Assembly (NCBI GenBank): GCA_947628655.1
Contig: CANRAS010000001.1
Location: forward strand, 124,001 to 188,000
Direction: 5' to 3'
Source: an uncultured Clostridia bacterium
Lineage (GTDB): Bacteria > Bacillota > Clostridia > Oscillospirales > Ruminococcaceae
DNA: 64,000 nt
The notes beneath the pieces were generated by a model. The model had not been told where the DNA came from. It worked only from the letters and a program-made list of their open reading frames with translations, and did not search any database. A program made the translations under genes and the position numbers. This document shows, piece after piece, positions 1 through 7,496 of this stretch; the stretch's first letter is position 1; every line of letters starts with the position of its first letter.

Positions 1-706
1 CGGGACGCTTGAACTTTAACTGCGCCGCCGCGACAATCGGGAGCCATTCGCGGATATAACCAACGTCCGCGCCTGTTTTCTGACAGTATATTTTCAGATA
101 CTTTTCAGCCCATTCCGTGTGGTGTTTCAGGCAAAAGCTGAGATACGTCTTAGCCGCGTCCGCGGCGGCGTTGCCGAGTTTCGCTTTCATCCAGTCCACA
201 ACGAACGTCCCGCGCCTGCCGATTATGATGTTGCCGGGCGAAAGGTCGCCGTGGCAGAGTTTTTGGTGCTGAGGCATCTTGTTAAGGTGCGTTAAAAGTT
301 CGTATTTCTTCACATCGTCAATCATATCCAGACGTTCTATTGAGCGCGTAAGATAATCTTTAAGACGGCTTACCTTTGCGGAGGAAAGTCCGTTTATCTC
401 GATTTGAATATCCGCGAGCAAGCCCAGATATTCGTCGCTTTTATTCGGTTCTTCGCGCATAAGCTGTTCGAGAGTTTTCCCCTCGCATAACTCGTAAACG
501 ACAGCGAGTTTATCGTCAACTCTTACTATTTCCAGAAACTGCGGAATTTTCTTGTAGCCCGTTTCCTCGACGCGCGCGTGAGTAATAGCCTCGTAAAGCA
601 CGACGCTTTTCGGCTCGTTCGGGTCTTTGAATAACTTTACGCACTTCCCGTCACATTCAAAAACCTGAACCTTTTCTCCGTCCGAGATTATTTTTTTAAG
701 TTCCAT
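1..706 (-). CDS. Aminoglycoside/choline kinase-like phosphotransferase, partial (C-terminus outside window)
   Basis: Reading leftward from the ATG at 706 (preceded by a GGAAAGGG ribosome site) the frame stays open to the window edge, giving about 235 residues. Residues 152-159 read HGDLSPGN, the catalytic loop of the aminoglycoside phosphotransferase (APH)/choline kinase fold, and VVDW at 169-172 supplies the metal-binding Asp171. A Lys near residue 24 and a Glu near 39 fit the ATP-anchoring pair. The family phosphorylates small hydroxylated molecules; the substrate cannot be read from sequence, and a self-resistance or sugar/choline kinase role is equally possible. It is transcribed divergently from the binding-protein gene at 889. 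The 3' end is missing, so family length cannot be compared. Confidence 0.75.
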   Translation of the reverse strand, partial: MELKKIISDGEKVQVFECDGKCVKLFKDPNEPKSVVLYEAITHARVEETGYKKIPQFLEIVRVDDKLAVVYELCEGKTLEQLMREEPNKSDEYLGLLADIQIEINGLSSAKVSRLKDYLTRSIERLDMIDDVKKYELLTHLNKMPQHQKLCHGDLSPGNIIIGRRGTFVVDWMKAKLGNAAADAAKTYLSFCLKHHTEWAEKYLKIYCQKTGADVGYIREWLPIVAAAQLKFKRP

Positions 707-746
707 ATTAATCCCTTTCCGTATTCAAGCTAAATCTCTTTACTCA

Positions 747-775
747 ATTATAACATTTAATTCCCTTGTTGTAAA
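747..775 (-). promoter_or_regulatory. Sigma-A promoter of the kinase-like gene
   Basis: On the minus strand TTTACA (775-770), 17 bp, TATAAT (752-747). It lies about 40 bp upstream of the ATG at 706. An 8-bp inverted repeat, CTCTTTAC (736-743) and GTAAAGAG (771-778), brackets the promoter. Confidence 0.7.
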
Positions 776-815
776 GAGTATTTGCAGATTTTTTCAACAA
801 ATTATCAGATAAAAG

Positions 816-844
816 TTGACAATTATATGAAAGTGTGGTAAAAT
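816..844 (+). promoter_or_regulatory. Sigma-A promoter of the substrate-binding protein gene
   Basis: TTGACA (816-821), 17 bp, TAAAAT (839-844), preceded by TGG, an extended -10. It is about 45 bp upstream of the ATG at 889, which has an AAAGGGG ribosome site. Confidence 0.75.
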
Positions 845-888
845 TAACATAGCCTAAAATATTTGACAAACTTGAAAGGGGAACTAAA

Positions 889-1689
889 ATGAAGAAATTT
901 TCTGCGATATTGTCATCGGCGGTATTAAGCGCGGTTATGCTTTCGGGCTGCGCGAGGACAAATAAAACGATAAATTCCGCTGAAGATTTGGCGGGCGCGA
1001 CAATAGCCGTGCAGATGGAAACAACGGGCGACGCCTACGCGTCCGCTCTCGAAGAACCTGAGGACGGCAAAGAACCCGCGAGGATAGAGCGTTTTGACGC
1101 GGGGGCGGACGCGGTGAACGCGCTCAAACAAGGCAAGGTTGACTGCGTAATCATAGACGACGGACCCGCGCAGGTTTACGTTCAGAATAACAGCGACCTT
1201 AAAATCCTCCCCGACGCGTTTGCCGACGAGGAATACGCGATTGCCGTAAAGAAAGGCAACACGGAACTTACCGAAAAACTGAACGCCGCGCTCGAAGAAC
1301 TCGAAAGCGACGGCACGCTCCAAAAAATCGTGGATAATTACACGGGCGATGAAACAAAGGGCAGTTTTGTTTACACCTCACCTGCGGACATAAAACGTGA
1401 AAACGGCACGCTTGTTATGGCGACGAACGCGCAGTTCCCGCCGTATGAAATGGTTGAAAACGGAAACATCGTCGGCATTGACGCCGATATGATGAGAGCC
1501 GTCTGCGACAAGCTGGGAATGGAACTTGAAATAGAAGATATGAAGTTCGATGAAATAATCACAGCCGTAAAACAAGGCAAAGTCGATGTCGGCGTTGCCG
1601 CAATGACCGTAGACGAAAGCCGTCTGAAGGAAGTGGATTTCACGAGGACATACGCAAAGGGCAAGCAAGTGATAATTGTAAAGAAATAA
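889..1689 (+). CDS. Circularly permuted amino-acid-type substrate-binding lipoprotein (SBP_bac_3-like)
   Basis: The 266-residue product starts with a lipoprotein signal (lipobox LSGC, Cys21). Family 3 solute-binding proteins normally run lobe 1 (motif like TNAQFPPYE, ending near VIIVKK) and then lobe 2 (EDLAG..IAVQ..TTGD to the C-terminal helix). Here the order is swapped: lobe-2 sequence and the usual C-terminal helix occupy about 30-152, a linker about 153-170, and the normal N-terminal lobe (TLVMATNA to VIIVKK) about 174-266, ending at the stop. Expected ligand-contact features remain: Arg245 of the DESR segment and Asp90 in the VIID segment. It is probably a membrane-anchored polar amino acid receptor, but no permease or ATPase gene is adjacent. 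It has its own promoter. Family assignment is firm; transport function is inferred. Confidence 0.85.
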   Translation: MKKFSAILSSAVLSAVMLSGCARTNKTINSAEDLAGATIAVQMETTGDAYASALEEPEDGKEPARIERFDAGADAVNALKQGKVDCVIIDDGPAQVYVQNNSDLKILPDAFADEEYAIAVKKGNTELTEKLNAALEELESDGTLQKIVDNYTGDETKGSFVYTSPADIKRENGTLVMATNAQFPPYEMVENGNIVGIDADMMRAVCDKLGMELEIEDMKFDEIITAVKQGKVDVGVAAMTVDESRLKEVDFTRTYAKGKQVIIVKK

Positions 1690-1721
1690 GCACAAGCCGG
1701 CGTTTTTATAAAGCGTCGGCG

Positions 1722-2447
1722 TTATCTTTCCCGCACGGACTTTCGCAGGGAGTACGCCGCGACAAGCGCCAGCACACCCGCGATTTCCAGCCAAACGAAC
1801 GCGGGGAACGCTTTAAGAAACGGGAATACCCCGTAAAGCCGTTCGGGGAGCGCGGACAGCATAATGTAATTGGTTTTGAATACGCGGTTGAATATTCCCA
1901 TAACAAGAACGTATAAATTTCCGAAAACAAACGCGTACACAGCCCCCGCGCGGGAGCGTTCGGGAGGGGTATACAAAACAAAAGCGCAGTACAGTCCTAT
2001 AAGGAGCATAACGTGGTGGCTTATCACAAACTGCCAGAACAAATACCCGCTCCCCGTGCGCGAAATATCGGGAAACAGCACGGCGGGCAGAGGACCTATT
2101 ACCGTGAAATAATACACGACCGAGAACAAATTGTGCTTGTTATTAGTGAACAGAATGTAAATCATAAAAAAGTTCGTGATAAAGCAGATGTGCAGGGGCA
2201 AGTCCTCGGAAAAATGCCACTCGCCGATAAGCGTCCGCCCCGTGTAGTGGATTATCATATTTGACAGAAGAACCCACGCGAACGTCAGGCGCATAGCGTC
2301 AAAATGCCCGAACTTCCGAAGTTTATCGCGAAAGAAAATAATAAGCGCGCCGAATATAAAAAGCAGAGCGCACAGCGTAAGGTGCAGACCGCCGAACATA
2401 GGAAGTCCGCTGTCAAAGTCAACGTTTCGTGCGAAGAAGTCACGCAT
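1722..2447 (-). CDS. YwaF/TIGR02206-type integral membrane protein
   Basis: About 241 residues from the ATG at 2447, chosen because GGGGTG lies 8 nt upstream; an ATG five codons earlier lacks such a site. The protein is hydrophobic with roughly six to seven membrane segments, for example around LHLTLCALLFIFGALIIFF, and ends in a short basic tail. The look and length match the TIGR02206/YwaF family of bacterial membrane proteins, whose biochemical role I do not know. A conserved-looking stretch LPLHICFITNFF carries a His and aromatic residues within a membrane segment. It converges on the binding-protein gene at 889-1689, with 32 bp between stops, and is divergent from the SCP2 gene. Confidence 0.65.
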   Translation of the reverse strand: MRDFFARNVDFDSGLPMFGGLHLTLCALLFIFGALIIFFRDKLRKFGHFDAMRLTFAWVLLSNMIIHYTGRTLIGEWHFSEDLPLHICFITNFFMIYILFTNNKHNLFSVVYYFTVIGPLPAVLFPDISRTGSGYLFWQFVISHHVMLLIGLYCAFVLYTPPERSRAGAVYAFVFGNLYVLVMGIFNRVFKTNYIMLSALPERLYGVFPFLKAFPAFVWLEIAGVLALVAAYSLRKSVRER

Positions 2448-2520
2448 TTTATCACCCCGCATTATTATTTCAAAAATTACCGCGGATAATGCAAATTTAA
2501 ATACACCGCAGTATTTTTTC

Positions 2521-2549
2521 TTGACAAATCGCGGGAAATATGCTATAAT
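2521..2549 (+). promoter_or_regulatory. Sigma-A promoter of the SCP2 gene
   Basis: TTGACA (2521-2526), 17 bp, TATAAT (2544-2549) with a TGC extended -10. Both hexamers match consensus. The downstream start is at 2619. Confidence 0.85.
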
Positions 2550-2618
2550 TATAAAAAGTCGGTATACACAGCCGATTTTATAAACGAACAAAAGCAAGAA
2601 GTGGAAAAGGAGAAAACT

Positions 2619-2936
2619 ATGACATTTGAAGAATTACTCGCAAAAGTCCGCGAAAAGGTAGCGCAGACGGACGTTTCATCACAGCCGTTTTTAGCCGTTC
2701 AGGTGAATATCACGGGCAAGGACGGCGGGGTGTTCTACATCGAGGTAAAGGACGGCAAAGCGTCGGTTGAACCGTACGAGTACAACGACCGTTCCTGCGC
2801 CGTTACTATGGAGCAGGCGAAGTTTATAAAGCTTATGGACGGCAAACTCGACCCCGTTCTGGCGTACACCACGGGCAAACTTAAAGTAGAAGGCGATTTG
2901 GGTAAGGCGCTGGAGTTCTCTAAGTTAATCAAGTAG
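2619..2936 (+). CDS. SCP2 sterol-binding domain protein
   Basis: A 105-residue single-domain protein starting at the ATG at 2619, with AAAGGAG 7 nt upstream; a GTG six codons earlier overlaps the ribosome site and is unlikely. The pattern FYIEVKDGKASV, then a run of charged residues, then LMDGKLDPVLAYTTGKLKVEGDL is typical of SCP-2-like lipid-carrier domains, which form a hydrophobic tunnel. In bacteria these small cytosolic proteins probably bind acyl or isoprenoid lipids; the ligand is unknown. It has a strong promoter of its own. Heptamer-like and GC-palindrome repeats begin within 30 bp of its stop codon. Confidence 0.85.
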   Translation: MTFEELLAKVREKVAQTDVSSQPFLAVQVNITGKDGGVFYIEVKDGKASVEPYEYNDRSCAVTMEQAKFIKLMDGKLDPVLAYTTGKLKVEGDLGKALEFSKLIK

Positions 2937-2964
2937 TGAGGCGCAAGAGGTAAGAGATAAGACG

Positions 2965-3027
2965 CCGTTCCCCGCCTACGGCGGGGAACGGCGACAAAAG
3001 TTACAGCGTTCCCCCGCCAACGGCGGG
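2965..3027. repeat. GC-rich palindromic intergenic repeats, first cluster
   Basis: A near-perfect palindrome, GTTCCCCGCC then TACGGCGGGGAAC, spans 2965-2991, and a degenerate copy lies at 3008-3027. They could act as bidirectional terminators for the SCP2 gene, but lack a T tract. The same motif recurs at 3287-3385. A GATTAGATTGTCTTTAA stretch follows and is shared with the repeat island near 30370 and 31790. Confidence 0.75.
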
Positions 3028-3122
3028 CGGATTAGATTGTCTTTAAGGCTTTGCGCGCCTGCTTGCGGATATGGTGTGTTGTAATAGCAGACGGCGAAAT
3101 TTGACCAAAAGGGGTGCGGAAT

Positions 3123-3269
3123 ATGGAACAAACCGATATTCAGTTCAAGGCGTTTATCCGCGTTTTACTTACTGCTCTTAAAGAGGTAAACGAGGAGAAA
3201 GACGAAACCAAAAAAGCCGAAAAGATGAGCAAAATACTTGACAATCTCCAAAAAACGCTTGAGGATTAA
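3123..3269 (+). CDS. Small acidic/basic helical protein, 48 residues, function unknown
   Basis: An ATG at 3123 preceded by AGGGGTG about 7 nt upstream opens a 48-codon frame ending in TAA at 3267-3269. The product is charge-rich and predicted largely helical: an N-terminal MEQTDIQFKAFIRVLL segment, a KEVNEEKDETKKAEK stretch, and a C-terminal KILDNLQKTLED. The regular spacing of hydrophobic residues suggests an amphipathic helix or coiled-coil hairpin. I do not recognise a characterised family, although short proteins of this style are common in clostridial genomes. Codon use resembles its neighbours and the start has a good ribosome site, which argues for a real gene although it sits between repeat clusters. 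Confidence 0.6.
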   Translation: MEQTDIQFKAFIRVLLTALKEVNEEKDETKKAEKMSKILDNLQKTLED

Positions 3270-3286
3270 GTTGAATATTCAAAGCT

Positions 3287-3385
3287 GTTCCCCGCCTATG
3301 GCGGGGAACGGCATACAAAAAACAACAGCCGTTCCCCGCCTACGGCGGGGAACGGCGCAAACAAGTTATCGTGTTCCCCCGCCAA
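3287..3385. repeat. GC-rich palindromic intergenic repeats, second cluster
   Basis: Two further copies of the GTTCCCCGCC...GGCGGGGAAC palindrome (3287-3309 and 3329-3355) and a degenerate copy starting at 3373 run directly into the 48-bp tandem repeat. With the cluster at 2965-3027 they bracket the small gene at 3123-3269. Confidence 0.75.
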
Positions 3386-3386
3386 C

Positions 3387-3530
3387 GGCGGGGGATTACT
3401 TTGCACTCAGCACTATGCCCTTTAAACTGTATAAGGCGGGGGATTACTTTGCACTCAGCACTATGCCCTTTAAACTGTATAAGGCGGGGGAATACTTTAC
3501 ACTCAGCACTTTGCCCTTTAAACTGTTAAA
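3387..3530. repeat. Tandem direct repeat, three units of 48 bp
   Basis: Units start at 3387, 3435 and 3483. The first two are identical and the third differs at several positions. Each begins GGCGGGGG and contains CTTTGCACTCAGCAC and CCCTTTAAACTG. The period is a multiple of three, so one frame stays open through it, but no ribosome site or start supports translation. The rest of 3270-3649 holds palindromes and the promoter of the next gene. Confidence 0.85.
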
Positions 3531-3590
3531 AGGCGGGGAACGTTTTATATAAAAGTAAAGATACCCCGCTTTTTCTGTTGTTTCAATATA

Positions 3591-3619
3591 TTGACATTTC
3601 AAAGCAGATGTGGTATAAT
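3591..3619 (+). promoter_or_regulatory. Sigma-A promoter of the radical SAM-ruv operon
   Basis: TTGACA (3591-3596), 17 bp, TATAAT (3614-3619) with TGG upstream of the -10. The predicted transcript starts near 3626, 24 nt before the ATG at 3650. Confidence 0.85.
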
Positions 3620-3649
3620 AAATATGTATATTATATAGGCGGTGAGCGA

Positions 3650-4291
3650 ATGACGATATTCTATAAATTCGGCGGGAAAATGTATATAAACATCACAAAC
3701 GGCTGTATGTGCGACTGCGTTTTCTGTATCCGAAAAAACGGCGACAGCATTGAGGACAACGAAAGCCTTTGGCTTGAACACGAGCCGGGTTACGAGGAAA
3801 TATGCGGGGCGTTCGATAAATTCATAAGCGAGAACAGCGAGATAACCGAGGCGGTGTTCTGCGGTTACGGAGAGCCGACTGTCCGCATTGATATGCTCCT
3901 AAAAACAGCAGAGTATATAAAAACTCACTCGCGCCTTAAAATTCGGCTGAACACAAACGGGCTTGTAAGGCTCGTTCATAAGGATTTCGACGTTATGAAA
4001 TTTAAAGGTCTTATCGACGCGGTGTCAATATCGCTTAACGCGCCGAACGCCAAACGCTATAACGAAGTAACGCGCCCTAAAAAAGAGGTCATAAGCGGTA
4101 ACGCCGAAGAGTATGCTTTTAATGAAATGCTGAAATTCGCCGAGGATATGAAAAAAATATGCGATACCTCGTTCACGGTCGTAGATGTGATAACTCCGCG
4201 GGAAATCGAGGAGTGCAGGAAACTTGCCGAAAGTATGGGCATACCGCTGCGCGTCCGCGCGTATGTCACGGACAACAAAAGCTACACATGA
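3650..4291 (+). CDS. Radical SAM protein, TatD-associated type (TIGR04038-like)
   Basis: 213 residues from the ATG at 3650 (AGGCGGTGAG upstream, just after the promoter). Near residues 17-24 the sequence CMCDCVFC supplies the CxxxCxxC triad that binds the [4Fe-4S] cluster and S-adenosylmethionine. GYGEPT lies in the SAM-binding region and RLNTNG in a following strand. The short length and the YINITNGC opening resemble the small radical SAM family often encoded beside TatD nucleases; no tatD lies in this window. The reaction is unknown. The stop codon overlaps the ruvC start (ATGA), implying co-translation with the Holliday junction genes, which could merely be operon economy. Confidence 0.75.
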   Translation: MTIFYKFGGKMYINITNGCMCDCVFCIRKNGDSIEDNESLWLEHEPGYEEICGAFDKFISENSEITEAVFCGYGEPTVRIDMLLKTAEYIKTHSRLKIRLNTNGLVRLVHKDFDVMKFKGLIDAVSISLNAPNAKRYNEVTRPKKEVISGNAEEYAFNEMLKFAEDMKKICDTSFTVVDVITPREIEECRKLAESMGIPLRVRAYVTDNKSYT

Positions 4292-4818
4292 TGAGAATTT
4301 TGGGGATAGACCCCGGCTACGCGACAATCGGGTGGGGCGTGCTGGAGTTCGACAATGTGCGTTTTAACGTCGTGAAATACGGCGCTGTAACGACCTCGCC
4401 CGATACAAAGTTCGATAAGCGCTTGTGCGAGATTTACGAGGATTTATCTGTAATTCTTGATAAATTCACGCCCGATTGTATGAGCATTGAAAAGCTGTTT
4501 TTCAATTCAAACATCACAACGGGAATTGACGTTGCACAGGCGCGCGGCGTAATAATGCTTGCCGCCGCGCAGAAGAACGTTCGGATATACGAGTATACGC
4601 CTTTGCAGGTAAAAGTAGCAGTGACGGGTTACGGAGCGGCGGAAAAACATCAGGTTCAGGAAATGACAAAGAATATCCTGCGTCTTAAAGCCTTGCCAAA
4701 GCCCGACGATACGGCGGACGCGCTCGCGCTCGCGATAACGCACGGGCATACGGGCGGTTCAAGGCTGAATGAAATAATGCGCGGAAATGAAGTAACACAG
4801 CTTAACAAAAAGCGATAG
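4288..4818 (+). CDS. ruvC: Holliday junction resolvase RuvC
   Basis: 176 residues starting at 4288 in the ATGATG that overlaps the preceding stop; the second ATG at 4291 is equally possible. The N-terminal ILGIDPGYATIGWG carries the first catalytic Asp of the RNase H-like fold. SIEKLFFNSN holds the second acidic residue (Glu) and the substrate-binding Phe loop, and the C-terminal KPDDTADALALAI supplies the final Asp pair. RuvC dimers cut four-way junctions symmetrically during recombinational repair, acting on RuvAB-bound junctions. ruvA follows after 26 bp and ruvB lies two genes downstream, so the resolvasome is encoded together. Confidence 0.95.
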   Translation: MMRILGIDPGYATIGWGVLEFDNVRFNVVKYGAVTTSPDTKFDKRLCEIYEDLSVILDKFTPDCMSIEKLFFNSNITTGIDVAQARGVIMLAAAQKNVRIYEYTPLQVKVAVTGYGAAEKHQVQEMTKNILRLKALPKPDDTADALALAITHGHTGGSRLNEIMRGNEVTQLNKKR

Positions 4819-4844
4819 TTTGATTTGAAACAAGGGAGAAATCT

Positions 4845-5432
4845 ATGATATACAGTCTGACGGGAGAACTTACATATTGGGAGGCTGGGCTTGCGGTCGT
4901 GGAGTGCGGAGGAGTAGGCTACGCCTGCCGAACAACGATGAATACCCTGGCGAAAATACGCGAACTTGATGAAGTGAAACTTTACACACATCTTCATGTA
5001 ACGGAAAATTCTTTCGACCTTTTCGGCTTTGCCGACAACGCGGAACTTTCCGCGTTCCGACAGCTTATCTCCGTGTCGGGCGTAGGTCCGAAAGCGGCGC
5101 TGTCTGTTTTAAGCGACATAACGCCGAGCAAACTTGCGCTCTGCGTAGCGTCCGATGATTATAAAACGCTTACACATTCTGCGGGAATAGGCGCGAAAAC
5201 CGCACAGCGCATTATATTGGAACTTAAAGACAAAGTGGCGAAAGAGCAGAAGATAAGCGCCGCAGACCTGCAAAGCGCGGCGTTCTCGGCGGGCGATAAT
5301 ATAACCGAGGCTATGACGGCATTGCAAACTTTAGGTTTCGCGTCCGCGCAGTGCGCCGCCGCGCTTTCGGGAGCAAATCCCGCGGACAGCGTAGAGGATT
5401 TGATAAAATTCGGCTTGAAAAATCTGGCATAG
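4845..5432 (+). CDS. ruvA: Holliday junction branch migration protein RuvA
   Basis: 195 residues, preceded by a GGGAG ribosome site. The N-terminal OB-fold begins MIYSLTGELTYWE. Two helix-hairpin-helix motifs occur in the middle (SVSGVGPKAALSVLS and HSAGIGAKTAQRIILELKDK), and a small C-terminal helical domain (TEAMTALQTLGF) contacts RuvB. The length is normal for the family. RuvA tetramers hold the four-way junction open and load RuvB rings. It follows ruvC by 26 bp and precedes a TPR membrane protein gene that separates it from ruvB. Confidence 0.95.
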   Translation: MIYSLTGELTYWEAGLAVVECGGVGYACRTTMNTLAKIRELDEVKLYTHLHVTENSFDLFGFADNAELSAFRQLISVSGVGPKAALSVLSDITPSKLALCVASDDYKTLTHSAGIGAKTAQRIILELKDKVAKEQKISAADLQSAAFSAGDNITEAMTALQTLGFASAQCAAALSGANPADSVEDLIKFGLKNLA

Positions 5433-5464
5433 TATTATCTGACAGTATTATTTGGAGGTTTTCC

Positions 5465-6373
5465 TTGAGTAAAAAAGATAAAAGTTTAGGAAAGATATTT
5501 CACAATATCTTTTGGACTGCGCTCGGCGCGGCAATCGGCGCGCTTATCACGTTCTGTTCAATAGACGACTGGACGGTAGCGGCGGTAGTGTTCATAGGAA
5601 GCGGAATTGTTATCTTAATAACATTATTGGCGGTTATCTGGACAGACGTAGTTGTTCCGCACCGCGAAAAGAAAAAAGCCGCCGTCAAAGCCCTCGGCAA
5701 GGACGGCATAAGACTGCTCCATAAAGACGACGTTGCGAAAACTGCGTATAAGGGAATATACGCCCTGTTTAACGGCAAACTCCCCGAGGCGGAGGAAAAT
5801 CTACAGCAGGCGCTTGCGCGTTCCGATGTTCGGCAAAATCAGCTTTTCTGCATAGAGTGGCTTATCAGATTATACGAGGCGACGGACGACGAGGCAAAGC
5901 TGATGTGGTGCTACCGCAAGGCGGCGGAATACGCTCCCGATAATCCTGAGGCACAGTCGCGTTTGGGTCACGCGTATTTTACGCAGGGACAGCTTGATAA
6001 GGCGACGTATTGTTTTGAGCAGGCTTTGCGCTATGACCCAAACCACGGCTATTCGTATTTCAGTCTGGCGAAGATACAAATGGTGCGCGGCGAGGACGAC
6101 AAGGCTTATGAAACCTTGCAAAAGCTCGTTAAAATAAACGACAATCACCCATTGTGCCACGCGGAACTTGCCGATTGGTACGCTATGCAGGGCGACGCTC
6201 AGCACGCCGAAGAGGAGTGCCGAAAAGCACAGCTTTGCGGTATTCAGGACCCCGAAGATTTAAACAAGCGCATAAACGCAATGCTGAGTTTTCATAAGAC
6301 GGATTATGACGAAAAAAACCTGCCCGAACTTTTCTATCGCCGAATAGAGCCGAAAGCGGAGCAGAGCAAGTAA
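5465..6373 (+). CDS. Membrane-anchored tetratricopeptide repeat protein
   Basis: 302 residues from a TTG at 5465, chosen because GGAGG sits 6 nt upstream and the sequence then reads MSKKDKSLGK, a typical basic N-terminus; no in-frame ATG is better placed. Two membrane helices occupy about 12-32 and 38-62. The rest, about 90-280, is a soluble domain of TPR helices with recognisable units around ALFNGKLPEAEENLQQALAR, AQSRLGHAYFTQGQLDKATY and YSYFSLAKIQMVRGEDDKA. TPR arrays mediate protein contacts; the partner is unknown. It lies between ruvA and ruvB in the same direction with short gaps, so it is co-transcribed with repair genes, though a direct role in junction processing is only a guess. 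Confidence 0.75.
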   Translation: MSKKDKSLGKIFHNIFWTALGAAIGALITFCSIDDWTVAAVVFIGSGIVILITLLAVIWTDVVVPHREKKKAAVKALGKDGIRLLHKDDVAKTAYKGIYALFNGKLPEAEENLQQALARSDVRQNQLFCIEWLIRLYEATDDEAKLMWCYRKAAEYAPDNPEAQSRLGHAYFTQGQLDKATYCFEQALRYDPNHGYSYFSLAKIQMVRGEDDKAYETLQKLVKINDNHPLCHAELADWYAMQGDAQHAEEECRKAQLCGIQDPEDLNKRINAMLSFHKTDYDEKNLPELFYRRIEPKAEQSK

Positions 6374-6411
6374 AACGCGTTTTTTGAATACGCGTCTGAA
6401 AGGGAAAAATA

Positions 6412-7470
6412 ATGATAGAGATGTCAAACGACGACCTCGATTTTAACGTAAACGAACGTCTGGTCGAGCCGTCATTCAGTGAATCGGACAGCGAGGCGGA
6501 ACTTACTCTCCGTCCGCGCACACTTGACGAATATATCGGGCAGGACAAGGTAAAGGAAAATATGGCGGTCTACATTGAGGCGGCGAAAAAGCGCGGAGAA
6601 TGTCTTGACCACGTTCTGCTATACGGTCCTCCGGGACTTGGCAAGACAACGCTGTCCTGCATAATAGCGAACGAAATGGGCGTAAATATCCGCGTTACAA
6701 GCGGACCCGCGATTGAAAAGGCGGGCGACCTCGCCGCGCTCCTTACGAACCTGCAAAAGAACGACGTTTTGTTTATCGACGAGATACACAGGCTGTCAAG
6801 GCAGGTGGAAGAGGTGCTTTATCCCGCAATGGAGGATTACGCGCTGGATATAGTTATGGGAAACGGTCCTGCGGCGCGTTCTATAAGAATTGATTTGCCC
6901 CACTTTACGCTGATAGGAGCGACGACGCGTTCGGGACAGCTTTCCGCGCCCCTGCGCGACCGTTTCGGCGTTGTTCAGCGGTTGGAGCTTTACACTCCCG
7001 AACAGCTTTGCGATATAGTACAGCGTTCCGCGATTATACTCGGCATACCGTGTATGAAAGACGGCGCAATGGAGATAGCAAGGCGCTCCCGCGGAACACC
7101 CCGTATCGCGAACAGACTGTTAAAGCGGGTGCGCGATTTCGCGGAAGTTTTGGGCAACGGCAAAATAACGCGCGAAATCGCCGACAGCGCGCTGAAAAAG
7201 CTGGAAATAGATAACTTAGGACTTGACAATCTCGACAGGCGTATGCTCGAAATGATGATAAAAGGCTACAACGGCGGTCCTGTCGGACTGTCTACGCTTG
7301 CCTCCGCGCTGAACGAGGAGGCGGTCACTTTAGAGGACGTGTGCGAGCCGTATTTAATGCAACTCGGATTTGTCGCAAAAACACCGCGCGGGCGTATGGC
7401 GACGGCGCTTGCATACAAACATCTCGGCATTATACAGGACAATCAAACGTCGTTTCTCGACGAGGGTTAA
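6412..7470 (+). CDS. ruvB: Holliday junction branch migration ATPase RuvB
   Basis: 352 residues, start ATG 6412 with AAGGGA upstream. The AAA+ core is complete: Walker [11 protein letters not shown], Walker [11 protein letters not shown], sensor 1 in LIGATTRSG, and the arginine finger segment [12 protein letters not shown]-terminal winged helix contains RTPRGR-like KTPRGRMAT, which contacts DNA. The N-terminal [12 protein letters not shown] is the family signature. RuvB hexamers pump DNA through the RuvA-bound junction. The N-terminus is about 15 residues longer than many homologues. The downstream methyltransferase begins 27 bp later. Confidence 0.96.
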   Translation: MIEMSNDDLDFNVNERLVEPSFSESDSEAELTLRPRTLDEYIGQDKVKENMAVYIEAAKKRGECLDHVLLYGPPGLGKTTLSCIIANEMGVNIRVTSGPAIEKAGDLAALLTNLQKNDVLFIDEIHRLSRQVEEVLYPAMEDYALDIVMGNGPAARSIRIDLPHFTLIGATTRSGQLSAPLRDRFGVVQRLELYTPEQLCDIVQRSAIILGIPCMKDGAMEIARRSRGTPRIANRLLKRVRDFAEVLGNGKITREIADSALKKLEIDNLGLDNLDRRMLEMMIKGYNGGPVGLSTLASALNEEAVTLEDVCEPYLMQLGFVAKTPRGRMATALAYKHLGIIQDNQTSFLDEG

Positions 7471-7496
7471 AAACTCCGCTGATTTTTGAGGGAAAT

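Noticed and set aside
3387-3530. A second type III antitoxin array
   Set aside because: The neighbouring gene is a radical SAM protein, no toxin-like gene is present, and no promoter precedes the repeats.
3238-3552. Protein of 104 residues with repeated YFALSTMPFKLYKAG-like segments
   Set aside because: It is the translation of the 48-bp tandem repeat and palindromes, overlaps the small gene at 3123, and has no ribosome site.
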